NCBI GenBank assembly: GCA_015680685.1
Contig: MNCI01030336.1
Location: 373,515 to 437,514, forward strand
From: Gnetum montanum
Lineage: Eukaryota > Streptophyta > Gnetopsida > Gnetales > Gnetaceae
Direction of reading: 5' to 3'
DNA: 64,000 bases
In this document: positions 1-11,459 of the stretch, one piece after another
Numbering within the stretch: the first letter of the stretch is position 1
Layout: each line of letters opens with the position of its first letter
Translations under genes and position numbers: made by a program
The notes under the pieces: generated by a model
Databases searched by the model: none
Told to the model about the DNA's origin: nothing
What the model saw: only the letters and a program-made list of their open reading frames with translations

Positions 1-880
1 CAGTACCTGTATCTCTGTGTTACATTCTTTCTTTAGAGAAGGGGGCATCCCTATACGATGTGCTTTTGCCTTTATTTTTATGTCATCTCTCAATTCAATA
101 CAATACTAATGTTCTTTTTTGTTTCTAAATATGGTAGGATCATCATGGACTAATGTCATTAGTTTTTTTATGAATTTCCTCAAACTAATCCTTAAGTTTT
201 TCTACATTATTAATCACCCATGGCTTTGTGTTAGGTTTAGCATGTGGAAGGGCTTGGAATCTTTCCCAATTAGTATTATTTCTAGAAAATGTATGATTGG
301 CTAATAAAACATAATTCTTTCCTATTGTATATGGTTTTAACCTTTTTAGGTTATCTAGGTCATAAGATTTCATATCAAAGTAGTATACTTCAATATGAAT
401 TAAGTTATTATCTAAAGCCCTTATTGTTATTCTAGCTTGATACTCTAATGGAGCTTTTTGGGTATTGAAAGTGATATATGTATTTTCTTTCCTTTCCTAG
501 AAATGAGAAGGTATTATATTCTATCTTGTTAGGGAGACTTCAACACCACTATCTATAAGGGTGTCTATAGGATAAGCCTTATAACTGTCAAAATTTATCA
601 TAAATGTACACACAGGTAATGTGGCAACTTTAATGTTTTTATTAACTATACTTACAGGCATGACAGTTGTCTCTTCCTAATATTTCTACCTCTAATAACT
701 CTATTTTTTCTAATTCTCCTAATTCAGTAGTAGCCCATTTTATGTATTTATGTAGTTGAGCTATTCTTTGTTGTCTCATCAATGATTCATCAAGAGGAGG
801 CATATTTACTTCTTTTTATTATTCTTCTTCTAAGTCATTTTATCATCAAGAGATGATAAAAAAATGACAATGGTATTGAA
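1..880 (-). pseudogene. Protease/RT polyprotein remnant, pararetrovirus-like
   Basis: Reading the minus strand from 880 down to 1, broken frames give a short helical stretch near 720-780 (RQQRIAQLHKYIKWA), an aspartic-protease-like core at about 545-600 (DTLIDSGV, the D-S-G signature), a longer open piece at 185-480, and at 1-60 the words IGMPPSLKKEC, which resemble the start of a reverse transcriptase domain. Stops interrupt it near 185, 490 and 520, and the frame shifts near 660. No LTR is attached, and the protease-to-RT wording differs from the Gypsy elements elsewhere in the window, so an integrated plant pararetrovirus (Caulimoviridae-like) is my preferred reading; a diverged LTR element is the alternative. 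The RT itself would lie beyond the left edge. The remnant is non-functional. Confidence 0.4.
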
Positions 881-1554
881 ATGCATGGAAAATGAGCTTG
901 AATAGAGGAGGTGTTGGACCTCTAAAAATTGAATAATAATTAAAAAAATTTCAAAATACATTAGGTCCTCAACATAGAAAAGAGAATCTAAAGATAAAGC
1001 CAACAATTTTAGGATGTCTTTTCGAGTTTTTATCCTTAGAACCAATACTAACAGACCTCCCCTCTTAGGTAGGAAAAGGATTAGGGCGTATCCTTACTCA
1101 AAAGAGCCTTCACAAGGTTTCACTTATTCCTAAAGAGTTTCTTGTAAAGAAAAGAAAACTATTTTTTTTCAAATAAAAAAGAATGTAATAATTAGAAATA
1201 AAAGCCACATTGCAATAGAAACTAATAACTTTACCAACCCACAAAATAAAAAGAAATTAATACTACATGAAATGAATTAATTTTTTAACTTTCATTAAAA
1301 GCTTTTCTACTTGAAGCTGTACTTGGAAAACATCTTTGAAAATCTAATATTAACTTTTGAAAAGAGATGTTGAAAAATACTTGCAACGTGAAGCTTTTAA
1401 ATAGAATAGAGAAAAAGCGGTTCAAGACACTTCCAAATACAAAGAAAAGTAGACAAAATAGGTTGATCATTAAGAATAATATCATTAATGCTTTGTTAAA
1501 AGTTGTTGCAAATTCTAGATACCCATTTCTAGGCGTATTGTGCAATTGGATAGT
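881..1554. other. Unassigned AT-rich stretch flanking element B
   Basis: No recognisable gene or repeat boundary. Open frames here are short and hydrophobic or low complexity. The last five bases (atagt, 1550-1554) are one copy of the target duplication of element B; the same five bases recur at 21849-21853, so before insertion this stretch ran directly into the sequence now at 21854. Confidence 0.5.
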
Positions 1555-2478
1555 TGATGAGTGGTTGAGGTATCCTTGCATCCAACCATACAAATCACGA
1601 AGCGTTCATGTGCGATCTGGTCAAATTCTGCAGATTATATGTCTTCTAGTACACTAGTCTTCTAGGAAATAAACTTTGCCCTAATAGTCATTCATTGTTT
1701 TCTCAATTACACTTTTGATGCACAAGGTATGGTTAAGTGTAATTGAAGCATATGATTTTTATTATTTTATGTTTTATGCTCCTAGTGCTTAAAATAGAGA
1801 AATGAAGTAATTTAATAACTAATTTGATTTAACTAATTAACTAATCTCTAAATAGTCCTAACATAAGCATTCAGTCTCACTTTTTGTACACATTCTAAAC
1901 CCATATATCAACTACTAGGGTTACCAAGCACTATGTTACTGGGCAAACCAAGTAATAATGCTATTGGGGTTACTAAGCAAATACATGTTTATGCTTGAAG
2001 TAGTCATACTTATGTGTTTAATCTATTTAGCTTAATTAATTAACTAATCACTTTAAGTCTATTTTAGCTTAATTAATTACATAATTAATGAAAACAATAA
2101 ATGCATGAATAAATCATTAATCTATTTCAAGTGCTGCAAAGTTTGATCAAAAGGCTCATCTTTATTGCCATTCACACTGGTGTGTTCAGGTACAATAGTG
2201 CTCGAATTTACACTTTCTAACTCTTGTTGCAAACACTCAGAGAAATATTCTAACTCTCAAATGATAAAACTGCAAGAGCTGTACTATAACTATTATAAGA
2301 CATGTTATAAACACGGCTGGTGAGCATGTATTTATAGATTTTATTGAAGACCTACGACAATGGGGCTCAACAGATGCAGCAAACACTACATTGATTTGGC
2401 CTTGTTGATGGGGCAACACCATGTAGATGGGGCCTTGTCAACAAGGGTCCATTGATGTGACACAACAATGATTCATCA
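1555..2478 (-). repeat. Element B 3' LTR
   Basis: Runs from tgatgagtggttgaggta to attcatca, 924 bp. It matches the right LTR at 20969-21848 over its whole length, including the block gatgcacaaggtatggttaa near 1718. U3 is at the high-coordinate end and contains repeated copies of a motif like gatggggcc (2340-2450). In minus orientation a TATA box (ctataaata, about 2328-2336) follows the U3 repeats. Confidence 0.88.
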
Positions 2479-2500
2479 TGCCCCCACAGCTAAATGAAAA
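2479..2500 (-). other. Element B 3' polypurine tract
   Basis: On the minus strand this reads tagctgtgggggca immediately before the 3' LTR. It is the position and base composition expected for the plus-strand DNA primer. The same motif, with agtcatgggggta as best form, precedes the 3' LTRs of A, D, E and G. Confidence 0.75.
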
Positions 2501-2699
2501 CTTGTCCTTGAGTTCCTTTACAAAATTGGGAAGGTATGAGATTATTGATTGACTCTTGACATAACAAACTAACTTAACAAAATTGAGTGCTCAAGTGTAC
2601 AAATCAACAACGTTACAAAAATTGTGGTGTTCATGACACAAAATTGAACACCATGACATGACTACTCAAAATTGGACAGCACATCCTTTGATGACATGA

Positions 2700-5499
2700 A
2701 AGTGGTTAAGAAGATCAGACAGTCCTAGGTAGTGGAGGTTCTTAAGGTTTTGAAGGACCTTCGTTAGCTTCGGGCATGTGTGGTAGCTGAGGTGACTATG
2801 CCTATCTTGCTACAGCTACTACCTCTGTTGGAAGGTAAAAGGCATCCAATAATGCTTTCATCTTCTCCTCCTTACTATGGGGATCGTTCACAGTCCACAT
2901 GACATTGCTAATGTGGGCTGGAATGGGGATATCCCAAAAACAGGACATTAGTAGGAACAACTCCTTAACATTGATAGACTAGGCAGTGAATTGTTTGCGT
3001 TTGACATTGAACATCCTAAGTGCATTTTGTAGCTCTTAGTAGTCATTTATTCTTTTGGCCAAGTTCTCAATAACAAATCTCTGATTAGTGTATTTTCCCT
3101 TAAGAACCCCAAGTTTTATGTTTGCCACTACAAGCTTTTACTTAATGTCCTTGTGGTGCTTGAACTTGGCCTTGTACAATAAGTACAAGCTAGCCACTTG
3201 CTTCTCTAGTTCTAACTATGGCCTTCTAGCAATCAACATAGCCAGATTTATTTTGTCATATCCTTAATCTGCAACTCCTTCATGTAGATTTCTGCCTTAT
3301 TGTAGGAATCTATCCCATCAACAATAGGTTGCCAAACTCTCTTCCCTACCGGAGGTTCTAGAGGGTTTCATTTACTTTTGCCTTCACCAACTAGATATGC
3401 TTTTCATTAACTTATTTTTATAGACTAACTTGAATACTATAATGATCCTTGACTCTCTTAAATTTGAGAGCCTTTGATTTCCAGGTAACTACCTCTATTG
3501 TAGTCTTTCGGTAAAGGGCATGAACCTCCTCCATGGAGAGGTTTTTATTTTCAGCTACTAATCTCCTTAGCTTTATGTTTGCTCTGGCTAGTTTCTCATG
3601 TTGTTGATGGATAAAGTCAATCAACTATTTTTTATGGTCATTAACATTTCACATGCGATGGTTCTCTATGATCAATTGCACATTCTCTTGGTGGGTCAAA
3701 TCCAACGCTTTCTAAATTTTATTTTAAGTAGCTTTTGCCAAGGATCGATAGAACACCACCATCTCCATCACACCTTCAACCCCTTTCAATTTGATGTGAA
3801 TTTGTTTAAGAGCTTCCTCTCTTATCAATGCTGGGTTGAGAAATGCAAAGTCAACAATTTGGGCTTTTAATTTAGCAACTTCAGAAACCAAGCATTTGTT
3901 CATCTCCTTGGTTGTTTCAAGTTGCCCTTCTAGGATGTTTTTTCCCTTTGCCTCTAGTAGCTTAGATTGGGTTGTAGTAATACTATTTGAAAGATTGAAG
4001 ATATTTGAAAGTGATTACTTGGTTCCCACTAGTCGATCCAGTAGTTCTTCATACTGTGTTGTGTTTAATTTGCTGCTTGTGGTCCCTACGGACATTTGCA
4101 CATCTTTAAGTGCAATGACATCTGGTACAAACATTGTAGGTGCATTGAGTATTTTCAACAATTCTAGCAACAACCAAATTTGCTATTGTCTCCTTCCCTT
4201 GGTGTTGCATCACTAACACTGTTGTCCCCTCACCTTCCTCTAAGTGCATTGAGAAGGTCGCAACATTCCTAGAAATTTCTGGGAGTGGTTGTTGTTCTAT
4301 AAGAGATACCATGACCTCTCTAGTGCTAGGATTCAACCTTATAGGCAACTGCATTTGTTGGGCTGAGAAAATAGAACCACCTCCTCCCATCAGATTGATT
4401 GTTTAGGCCAACTCATTTACGTGACTCATCCCTGGTTGGTACACAGATGGATCCTTGCCACTTGTGCCTACTCATTGCTCTTGTTTGCTCAAGAGCCATT
4501 CTTGGTATTTATGCAATTTTTGGGCTATTGTAGAAATGTCTAGCATAGTTGTTTGAGTGGCTGGTGGAGGTGGTGGTTGCTGCTCTTCTTCTTGAATAAT
4601 TGTTGTAGGCATTTTATCTTTCATCATCTTTGCCCAATTAGCAATTGGAGCATGCGTGGTAACATCATTTGTATAATGGACTATCCCTTTCCTCTGACAG
4701 AGCTTTCTCATAAGACATGGAAAGGGGAGTGCCTTCCTTCTATGTTCATTCTCTTTAAATCACTTCTCCATCTCTGGATAGATCAATTGTGAAAAGGTAG
4801 TGATCTTGTTGGGCCTCACTGTGGGGTTTAGGTGGAAGGTTGCAATCTTGTAGTGGATTCTTTATGCCAATGTGAGAGCACCAAACTCCTTATGGTTGAA
4901 ACTATAGCACAGTCACACCCATTTCTTTTTGATGCTAGGATCTATGTGCATTAGTATCTTAGCGAGATTTACCCCAATTTCTAGGAAATTAAGCTCTTTC
5001 GCAATAGCCTGCACCAAGTAGGACATTGAGATATCCTTAATTTTGACTTTTGAATTGGCATGCCTATTTTTCTAGATAAGAATGTCTCTTCCATGTACCA
5101 CTCCCTAGTAGAAGTGATAATTGGCCACATGGAAGAGGTCTTTAGTTGGTCTTGTACTTCTTTAGGTGCTCGTTCTAGGAAAGAGCCAAAGTTTAACTCT
5201 TAGAGCACTGTTTATTGGACCTCCCTTGATTTGATTTGATTTAGGCAAGCTTCTATCAAGGTCACCTTAAGGTTTGCTTACTGAGCTAGTGTCTCATCCC
5301 AGTGGGAATGTTTTGTTGCTACTGTTGGTTCTAGAATTTGATGAATAGATTCCACCTTGGCCTCTTCCCTAAGAGGACCTATGGTGTGGGTTGCAAGTGG
5401 TTCTTCTTGGGCTTGTTCTTGGCCCTTTCCTATTCTTGACCATTTCTCCCTTTGTTGAGACGATCCTCTTTCCTATGTGTGTTTGCATTTCGATGTCAT
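2700..5499 (-). pseudogene. Element B ORF3: basic/globular N half plus coiled-coil C half
   Basis: Third ORF between pol and the 3' LTR, decayed. From the ATG at 5497-5499 (minus) come a short basic N-terminus (QTHIGKRIVSTKGEMVKNRK), then a globular part at about 5100-4680 whose end ALPFPCLMRKLCQ and preceding NPTVRPNKITTFSQLI resemble the domain called 'putative plant transposon protein' (Pfam Transposase_32 type) often found in the env-like ORF of Athila elements. Next are a Q/P-rich linker (EEEQQPPPPP, about 4560), a conserved block EEGEGTTVLVMQHQG (about 4215) and a long E/K/L-rich coiled-coil stretch to about 3000. No signal peptide or convincing membrane segment is seen, which argues against a classical envelope. 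Homologous reading frames occur in G, E and H. Its function is unknown. Confidence 0.6.
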
Positions 5500-5792
5500 T
5501 TGCGGTCACAACACATTCATGGATTAGTAGATATAACATGTAACTTTGAATATTTGAGTACCTCATCTCATCAGTTAGTTACACTTAGCTAAGGTTGGAT
5601 CATGGCAAATTGATTATTTTATTAATTAATTTTCATTATAAGTCTCACTAAAGCTCGTTGAAAGAGTTTAAATTCTATAATTTGGTGTTTAAATGTTGAT
5701 TTCTTAGTTAAACCTTTGTGGAGGTTAGAAAAATTGTGAAAAATTTTCTATCAAAAATATCATATTCATGGTCCCCACAACTAAGAGCTTAC
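5500..5792 (-). other. Element B ORF3 leader intron (acceptor mutated)
   Basis: In minus orientation the donor reads gag|gtaagctcttagttgtgggg and the intron ends directly before the ORF3 ATG. The acceptor position reads gcaa instead of gcag, so it is probably no longer usable. Donor, G-run and ATG-abutting acceptor recur at matching places in C, H, A and D. Confidence 0.5.
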
Positions 5793-5904
5793 CTCTAGTA
5801 GCTATAGGGTTGAAGAATGAAGTGATTTGGATAAACAATTAGAAAGTTATGGGCTCTAGAAGGTTTTGGGCTTTGAAATTTTGAAAAACTCCCTTGGTGT
5901 TTGT

Positions 5905-6012
5905 GAGTAAATGTGAAAATTTCTAAGGAGGGTCACACATATCTATACTATTTTTGCACTACGTTGATAGGGCCTCGTATATGTGTGGGCCTCGTCGATG
6001 GGGTCCTGTTTA
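5905..6012 (-). promoter_or_regulatory. Element B internal U3-like array and TATA
   Basis: On the minus strand, motifs ccccatcgacgaggccc and acgaggccctatcaacgtag resemble the repeats in B's own U3 (such as ccccatcaacaaggcc). They are followed by a TATA-like agtatagatat (about 5938-5950). The donor of the ORF3 leader intron lies about 150 nt further on. The arrangement suggests a second promoter serving ORF3; no expression evidence is visible from sequence. Confidence 0.4.
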
Positions 6013-6289
6013 CAAAGTCTGTAAAATTTTTTTTCAAACTTGAATATGTTGAAAAATACAAGGAATTTTTGAATAAATCTGGAGTCCATGGAGACCCAAA
6101 AAAGCCAAGAATATGATGAAATCATTAAATAGGATCTTTAAAAGCTTAAAAATTCAAAAATTTGATGAAGAATGTTTGTATTGAAGAAAATATGTAAATG
6201 AGCACATGGTTGGATGCAGAATATGGGTGTACGAAAGATTCTAAGTGAAAGAAAGCCTAAGGATAAGGTGCTTAATGAATCTAACCAAG

Positions 6290-6345
6290 AGATATGCAAG
6301 TGGATCATCCCCATAGTAGGCACATGCCTTGTTTGCCCTTGCATA
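6290..6345 (-). other. Conserved 3'-region patch (LLWGG module), element B
   Basis: In minus orientation the patch contains catgtgcctactatgggga, the B copy of a block of about 45 nt shared with C, D, E and H. Read in one frame it would encode CKGKQGMCLLWG before a stop. Surrounding noncoding sequence is clearly less alike between elements. Confidence 0.5.
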
Positions 6346-7545
6346 ACCTCAACCTAAGGAGTTCGTGGGCCCCATAGGCTATTAATGGTTGATGGAAGTT
6401 AAAAACCAAAACCCAGAAGATTCTACCAAAGAATTCAAGTACATTAGACAACGACACCAAATCAAGAACATGAACACTAATAATGAGGTGAATTATAGGC
6501 AACATAGACAGATGATGGGGAAGGTGGAATGAAATTCAAAATTAAGGTCATAAGAAGTCCCTTGTAGATTTGTGTTTAAATAACCTGAGAAGATCCATCC
6601 TTAGTCCAAACCAAAACCAACCACTTCTAATGACTTCGCATCATCACTCCAAGATCGATCCATTCCCTCAAGACACAAGAGTGCTTCCACAGAACAACCA
6701 CTATCTCATAAAGAGAAGAAAAGAGAAATAAGAAGTGAGAGAGGACCTTCAAGCATGTGTAACATGTCTTTCTAGTTCCATAACCAATGCTTGTAGCCTG
6801 TTTATTTATCTAAGAGGTGTGCTTTGAATTCCCATCATCTTTAGTTTTTTTTTATTATTTTTTTATTTTTGTTTTTTTCTTTTTGAATGGGAACCACACC
6901 ATGCAAAGACTTTATTCAACTTCCTATTATTGGTCGACACAAAATGGTAAGAGTCTATGAAAACATGCAAGCAACCAAGCAAGTAGAAGAGTACAAAGAG
7001 TATTGAGTCTCCTTGAAGTCCCACCCTGTGCAAACTTTTTAATCCTTTCCAATTCTAGAAACTACCAATGTCATAAATTTATTAAAAGTTTATTTAATGA
7101 AATGGGACCTCAAACTTCCAAAACAAAGAAAACCATAGAGTTTGTGAATGGGTGAATGTCATGGGCTTACTGTCTATTCCATGAAAAAGAAACCATGACT
7201 TAGCCATTGATGCAAAAATCTAAAAATAGAAACTAGACATTAGCAAACAAGACATTAAGCATAAACCACCATTAATAATAGCTACAACACCACTTTGTCA
7301 TGTTGGCACAAAGCACTTTTATTAACAAAAATTAAAAAATCACACATATAAAGTAAAATATATGAGAAAGTGAAAAATATTCAAAAAAAATTTAAATATA
7401 CTAATAATGGTGAAAACAAAAAATGGTGTAAAATAGGAAGAAGTTTTAAGATAAAAAAGGTGTAAAATAAACAATTTGTAAAGACAAACATGTGTAAAAC
7501 AAAAAATAGAAAAACTAAGGAGGCATGTATATGATTAGCACATAT
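6346..7545 (-). other. Element B post-pol noncoding region
   Basis: No gene seen. It contains, in minus orientation, a degenerate T-rich minisatellite at about 7320-7510 (units like ttttttgttttacacc) and, at 6816-6905, a pair of blocks aaccacacc / ggtgtgcttt flanking a homopolymer-rich stretch. Both modules recur at the same relative place in the other elements. ORFs here are chance frames in low-complexity sequence. Confidence 0.55.
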
Positions 7546-7580
7546 GGCCATCTCCCCCACAACTGAGTTAGAAGGAGGAA
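7546..7580 (-). other. Post-pol PPT-like motif, element B
   Basis: Minus strand reads ctcagttgtgggggagatgg, close to the true 3' polypurine tract but placed just after the integrase end. Equivalent sites exist in C (42117-42149), D (32806-32842) and H (63121-63160). Confidence 0.5.
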
Positions 7581-7789
7581 TCTAAAAAATTAAGCGTGAT
7601 TGCCCATCCGTTGAGGTATTTATTGCACTGGCTTGTTTTGGCTTATGGAAAAGCTTTATCTATTGGATGTTGACGAACTGCTTTTTGTTTGGGCTTTCAG
7701 GTTTGTATAGGATCATGGCCTCAGAAGGAAAGGTGTCATTGATTATATAAGGCCCTTCCTAAAATGTTTGGAATTTGGCTTTCTAAGGT

Positions 7790-9030
7790 ACGTGTGTGGG
7801 GTTCCAATAGAAAACCTTATCTCATAGTTGAAATTTTTCTTTCTATATTCTAAGATCATGACATTGTTTGTTGAATGCCTTATGCACTTCATTCAAAGAT
7901 AGTGTTACCAATCGACTTTTTTCTAGCACAGTGAGGTTGATCAATCTTTCTTTTTGTGCCAGACTTAAGTCAAGACCCAAGTCACATGTTGTTGAGAGTG
8001 TACAGAGCTCAGATTGGATTGGAAGTGTTGGAAGTTTTCTGTACACCAACTTATAGGGAGAGTAGTCAATAGAGAGTTTCCATGTTAAGTAGTAGGCCCA
8101 AAGGACATCATTGATTTTTCTACTCTAGTCTCTTCTATATTTGCTAATAGTTCTTATTAGAATCTTTATGATTTCCCTATTAGTCACTTCTACTTAACTG
8201 TTGGCTTGGGGGTGACATGGTGTTGTTAATTTATGTTCAATCCCTAAGCGCTACATGAGTTTTCAAAAAGTGGCAACTATAAAATGGGTTTCGTTATCAA
8301 AATCTAGTGCACATGGCATCCTAAACCTGTTCACAACATTTTGTTGTACAAATCGAGCAATAGTGGATGATGTATAGTCAATGAAGGTTGTTACTTTTGC
8401 CCATTTGGTATAGTAGTCAATGACGATAATTATATATGCCTTCCCATTGAACATGGGTGTGATGGGACCCATGAAGTTTATGCCCCATATGTCAAAGGGT
8501 TCTAGTGGTTGAATCCACTATTGAGGACACTCCATTCATGTGGTCATCCCACCATCTCATTGACAACATTCATAGGATCAGATCAATTGGTGGGCATCCC
8601 TGAAGATTGTGGGCTAATAGTATCCTACTATTAGGATTTTTATGGTCATGCATCTTTCAACATAGTGGCCTCTGCAAGGGCCTTCGTGAGCATCTTGGAG
8701 AACACATAATTAATCTACATCAAGTATGCACCAATGAACCAAGCCATCATCACACACATTATAAAGGTGTCCATTGATTTTCATGCAGTGCTTAGCTTGA
8801 TGAAGAAATTGTTGTTTCTTCCTGTGGTCTAGATCTTGTGGCATCTCCTGAGTAACAAGATAAGTCAAAATGCCATCATACCATTTTGGTTCTATGGGTA
8901 TGTGCTCATTTATTGTAGCATTAAAGAGTTCATTAGGAAATAGATCAAATAATGGGCTTTCCTCCTCTTTGTTCTCCCATCATAACCAAGAAAAGATATT
9001 AGCAACCACATTGTCAATTCCCTTTCGATC
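7790..9030 (-). pseudogene. Element B integrase
   Basis: Integrates the DNA copy into the genome. The core is visible as MGPITPMFNGKAYIIIVIDY (about 8415-8472) and FDNETHF (about 8275-8300), where the usual D-N-G around the second catalytic aspartate has become D-N-E. The C-terminal part (YRKLPTLPIQSELCTLSTTC, LDLSLAQKERLINL, near 7850-8045) matches the integrase tails of C and H closely. Stops interrupt the frame, especially around the zinc-binding N-terminal part (8480-9030). The frame continues from RNaseH, as expected of one polyprotein. Confidence 0.72.
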
Positions 9031-10632
9031 TATCATTGTAAGATCGAATTCCTACAAGATCACCAACCACCATGTGACACGAGGGCTCACTGTTGGCTTG
9101 TTCATGAGGAAGTGAATGGCACTGTGATTAGTGTGCACCAACACTTTATATCCAAGCACATAGTGCTTAAAATTTTCCAGAGCATACAACACCACCATCA
9201 GTTCTTTTTCCGTGGTGGTGTAATTCAATTGTGCACCCACAATGTTTCAACTTGCATAGTGGATGTAATATGGACATTTCTTATTATCCAACTGTGTAAG
9301 TACGGCTCCCAAGGCATAATTAGATGCATCCATCATAATATGGAATGGTCTCAACTAGTCAAGTGCTCATAGAATGGGAGTCTCTACGAGCTTCTATTTG
9401 AGGCTATGGAATGTATTTTCACATTCTTTGGTCTAGATGAAGGAAGCATCTTTCTTTGTTAGCTTGACCAACGGTTTCACAATTTTAGAGAAATTCTCTA
9501 TGAATCATTGGTAGTAACTAGTGTGTCCAAGAAACAACCAAACATTTTTGATAGTTTCAGGTTGACAGGTGATTCTTTGGATGATCCTTATCCTTTTAGG
9601 ATCTACATTGATCCCTTTTTGTGAAATTTAGTGCCCTAATACAATGCCTTCTTGCACCATGAGATGGCTCTTTTGCCAATTGAGCTATAGATTTATTTCC
9701 ACACATTTTTTTAATACTTACTCAAGGTAGTCCAAGGCTTACTTAAATTTAACACCATAAGTGGAGAAGTCATTTATGAAGACTTCTACTTCATTGCCTA
9801 TTTATCGCTAAAAGATGCTTAAGACTAGACATTGAGAAGTGGCAGGAGCATTGCACAAACTAAAAAGCATCTTGTGATATGCAAAGGTTTCCCAAGGACT
9901 TGTGAATGTTTTTTTGGCTTGATCTTCTAGTGCAATATGGATTTAGTTATAACCACTATATCCATCTAGAAAATTGTAATAGCAATGTCCAAATATGGTA
10001 TCCAACATCTAATCAACAAATAGCAATAGAAAATGATCTTTGAATGTTGCCATGTTCAACAACCTTAAGTTTATACAAACCCATCATTTGCCACCTTTCT
10101 TTGGCACTATTACGAGTGGGCTGACCCACTTGCTATCTGCAATGGGGTAGATGAACCTTGCCTTAAGGAGTTGCTCAATCTCCTCTTTGATAATTTGCTT
10201 CAATTTTGGATTCAACCATCGTTGTGGTTGCCTCCTTAGCTTCATGGATGGATCAATGTAAATGCAATGCTGACATATCCATGGATCAATTCCAATGAGT
10301 TTAGAATATGACCAAGAAAAGGCTATTGGTCATTTGTTGATCACTTTCAATAGTTTTGTTTTCTGTTCAAGAGTAAGTTTGGCATTAAATATGACCAACT
10401 TGCCATATTTCAAGAATGCGTATTCTAGGCTAATAGGTAGAGTTTTCAAGTCTAGGGGCTCATGTTTAAAATTCTCAGGAATCTCCAACTCTCCCCAATT
10501 GGTATCAGCATTTTCATCATTAAAGAGTTGGTGATAAACTTGCTCTAGTTCATCCATGCATGTGAAATAGACGTATTTTAGTCTCTCAATAGGTTCCATG
10601 CACATTTCATTATTGTCAAAATCAACAGTCAA
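9031..10632 (-). pseudogene. Element B reverse transcriptase and RNaseH, catalytic motif mutated
   Basis: The N-terminal linker (TNWGELEIPENFKHEPLDLK, 10330-10632) leads into RT fingers and palm. The catalytic box at about 9760-9775 reads F-I-N-D-F-S where element C has F-M-D-D-F-S: one of the two metal-binding aspartates is now asparagine, so RT should be inactive. RNaseH follows with TTEKELMVVLYALENF and VHTNHSAIHFLMNKPTVSP (9052-9200). In that last box asparagine stands where family members usually have aspartate; C has asparagine too. Several in-frame stops are present. Order and spacing match the Athila-like pol of C. Confidence 0.75.
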
Positions 10633-10734
10633 CCACTAGGTGCCCTCTTGCTTTATGGTTGCTGCATACAGACATCTTTCAATATCTGCCTCATGTGCAC
10701 ATTGCTTGCATGTGGAAATAGATGCACGTTTCAT

Positions 10735-11190
10735 GGACTAGATTTTTTGCGTGCAGTTGCACCCTATATTGTTGTATGTGATGCATAGAACTTGTCTCTT
10801 CTTGATCTTTCCAAATGTATTTTCCTTTAATATCTCTAGGGAAAGATCTCTAATGCCCATTCTTGCATTAACAGTGCTTAACCATGCCCTTACCATAATG
10901 ATTGGGAAGTCCCCATTGTAGTTTTTAACCTTGATTACTAAGAAATCGGCAAGATAAGACCACCCATAGATAGTGGTCACAATGTCTTCGACTAGTCTCA
11001 ATAGAACAATGATGGACTACTTTATCAATTCCCATCTGATATTGCTATTCTTGAGAGGTGACAGGTTCCAGATAGTATACATCTCATGAGAAATCAAGTT
11101 CACATAAGAACCTGAATTAAGAATATCCTTACATGATTCATTGTCAACAATTTGTAAATAGATAGGGGGACTTCTAGGATCAACTAATTT
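10735..11190 (-). pseudogene. Element B aspartic protease, active site lost
   Basis: Retroviral-type protease that would cut Gag-Pol. The active-site box reads LNSGSYVNLIS, with AAT at 11116-11118 encoding asparagine in place of the catalytic aspartate (element A keeps LLDSGS). Downstream the family pattern continues: LVEDIVTTIYGWSYLADFLV, FPIIMVRAWLSTV (10738-11001). G-to-A change of the catalytic codon fits the general decay pattern here. Between the protease and RT lies a linker conserved with C. Confidence 0.7.
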
Positions 11191-11459
11191 CTTGGGAAGG
11201 TAGCTAGCCTAGATCCAATTAGATATGACATGGATGAGCATAATAGTATGGTTTTTGAATGGTATTTGGTTTGAAGGGAACTCGATGAAATGGTTTGAAA
11301 AGGATGAAGGAGGAGTAGGGTGACTAGCCACTTGAGTCTGTGAGGACTTACTAGGGCTATTGGTTCTGAAGAATGGTCTTTTACAAGCATGATATTTTGA
11401 ACCTCTTGGTTGATGAACCAATTGTAGATTGATAACCCTAGTAGCATTGTGTTACTGTA

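Noticed and set aside
1285-1593. 102-codon minus-strand ORF with membrane-like segments
   Set aside because: Crosses the B LTR boundary at 1555, so it is a chance chimeric frame.
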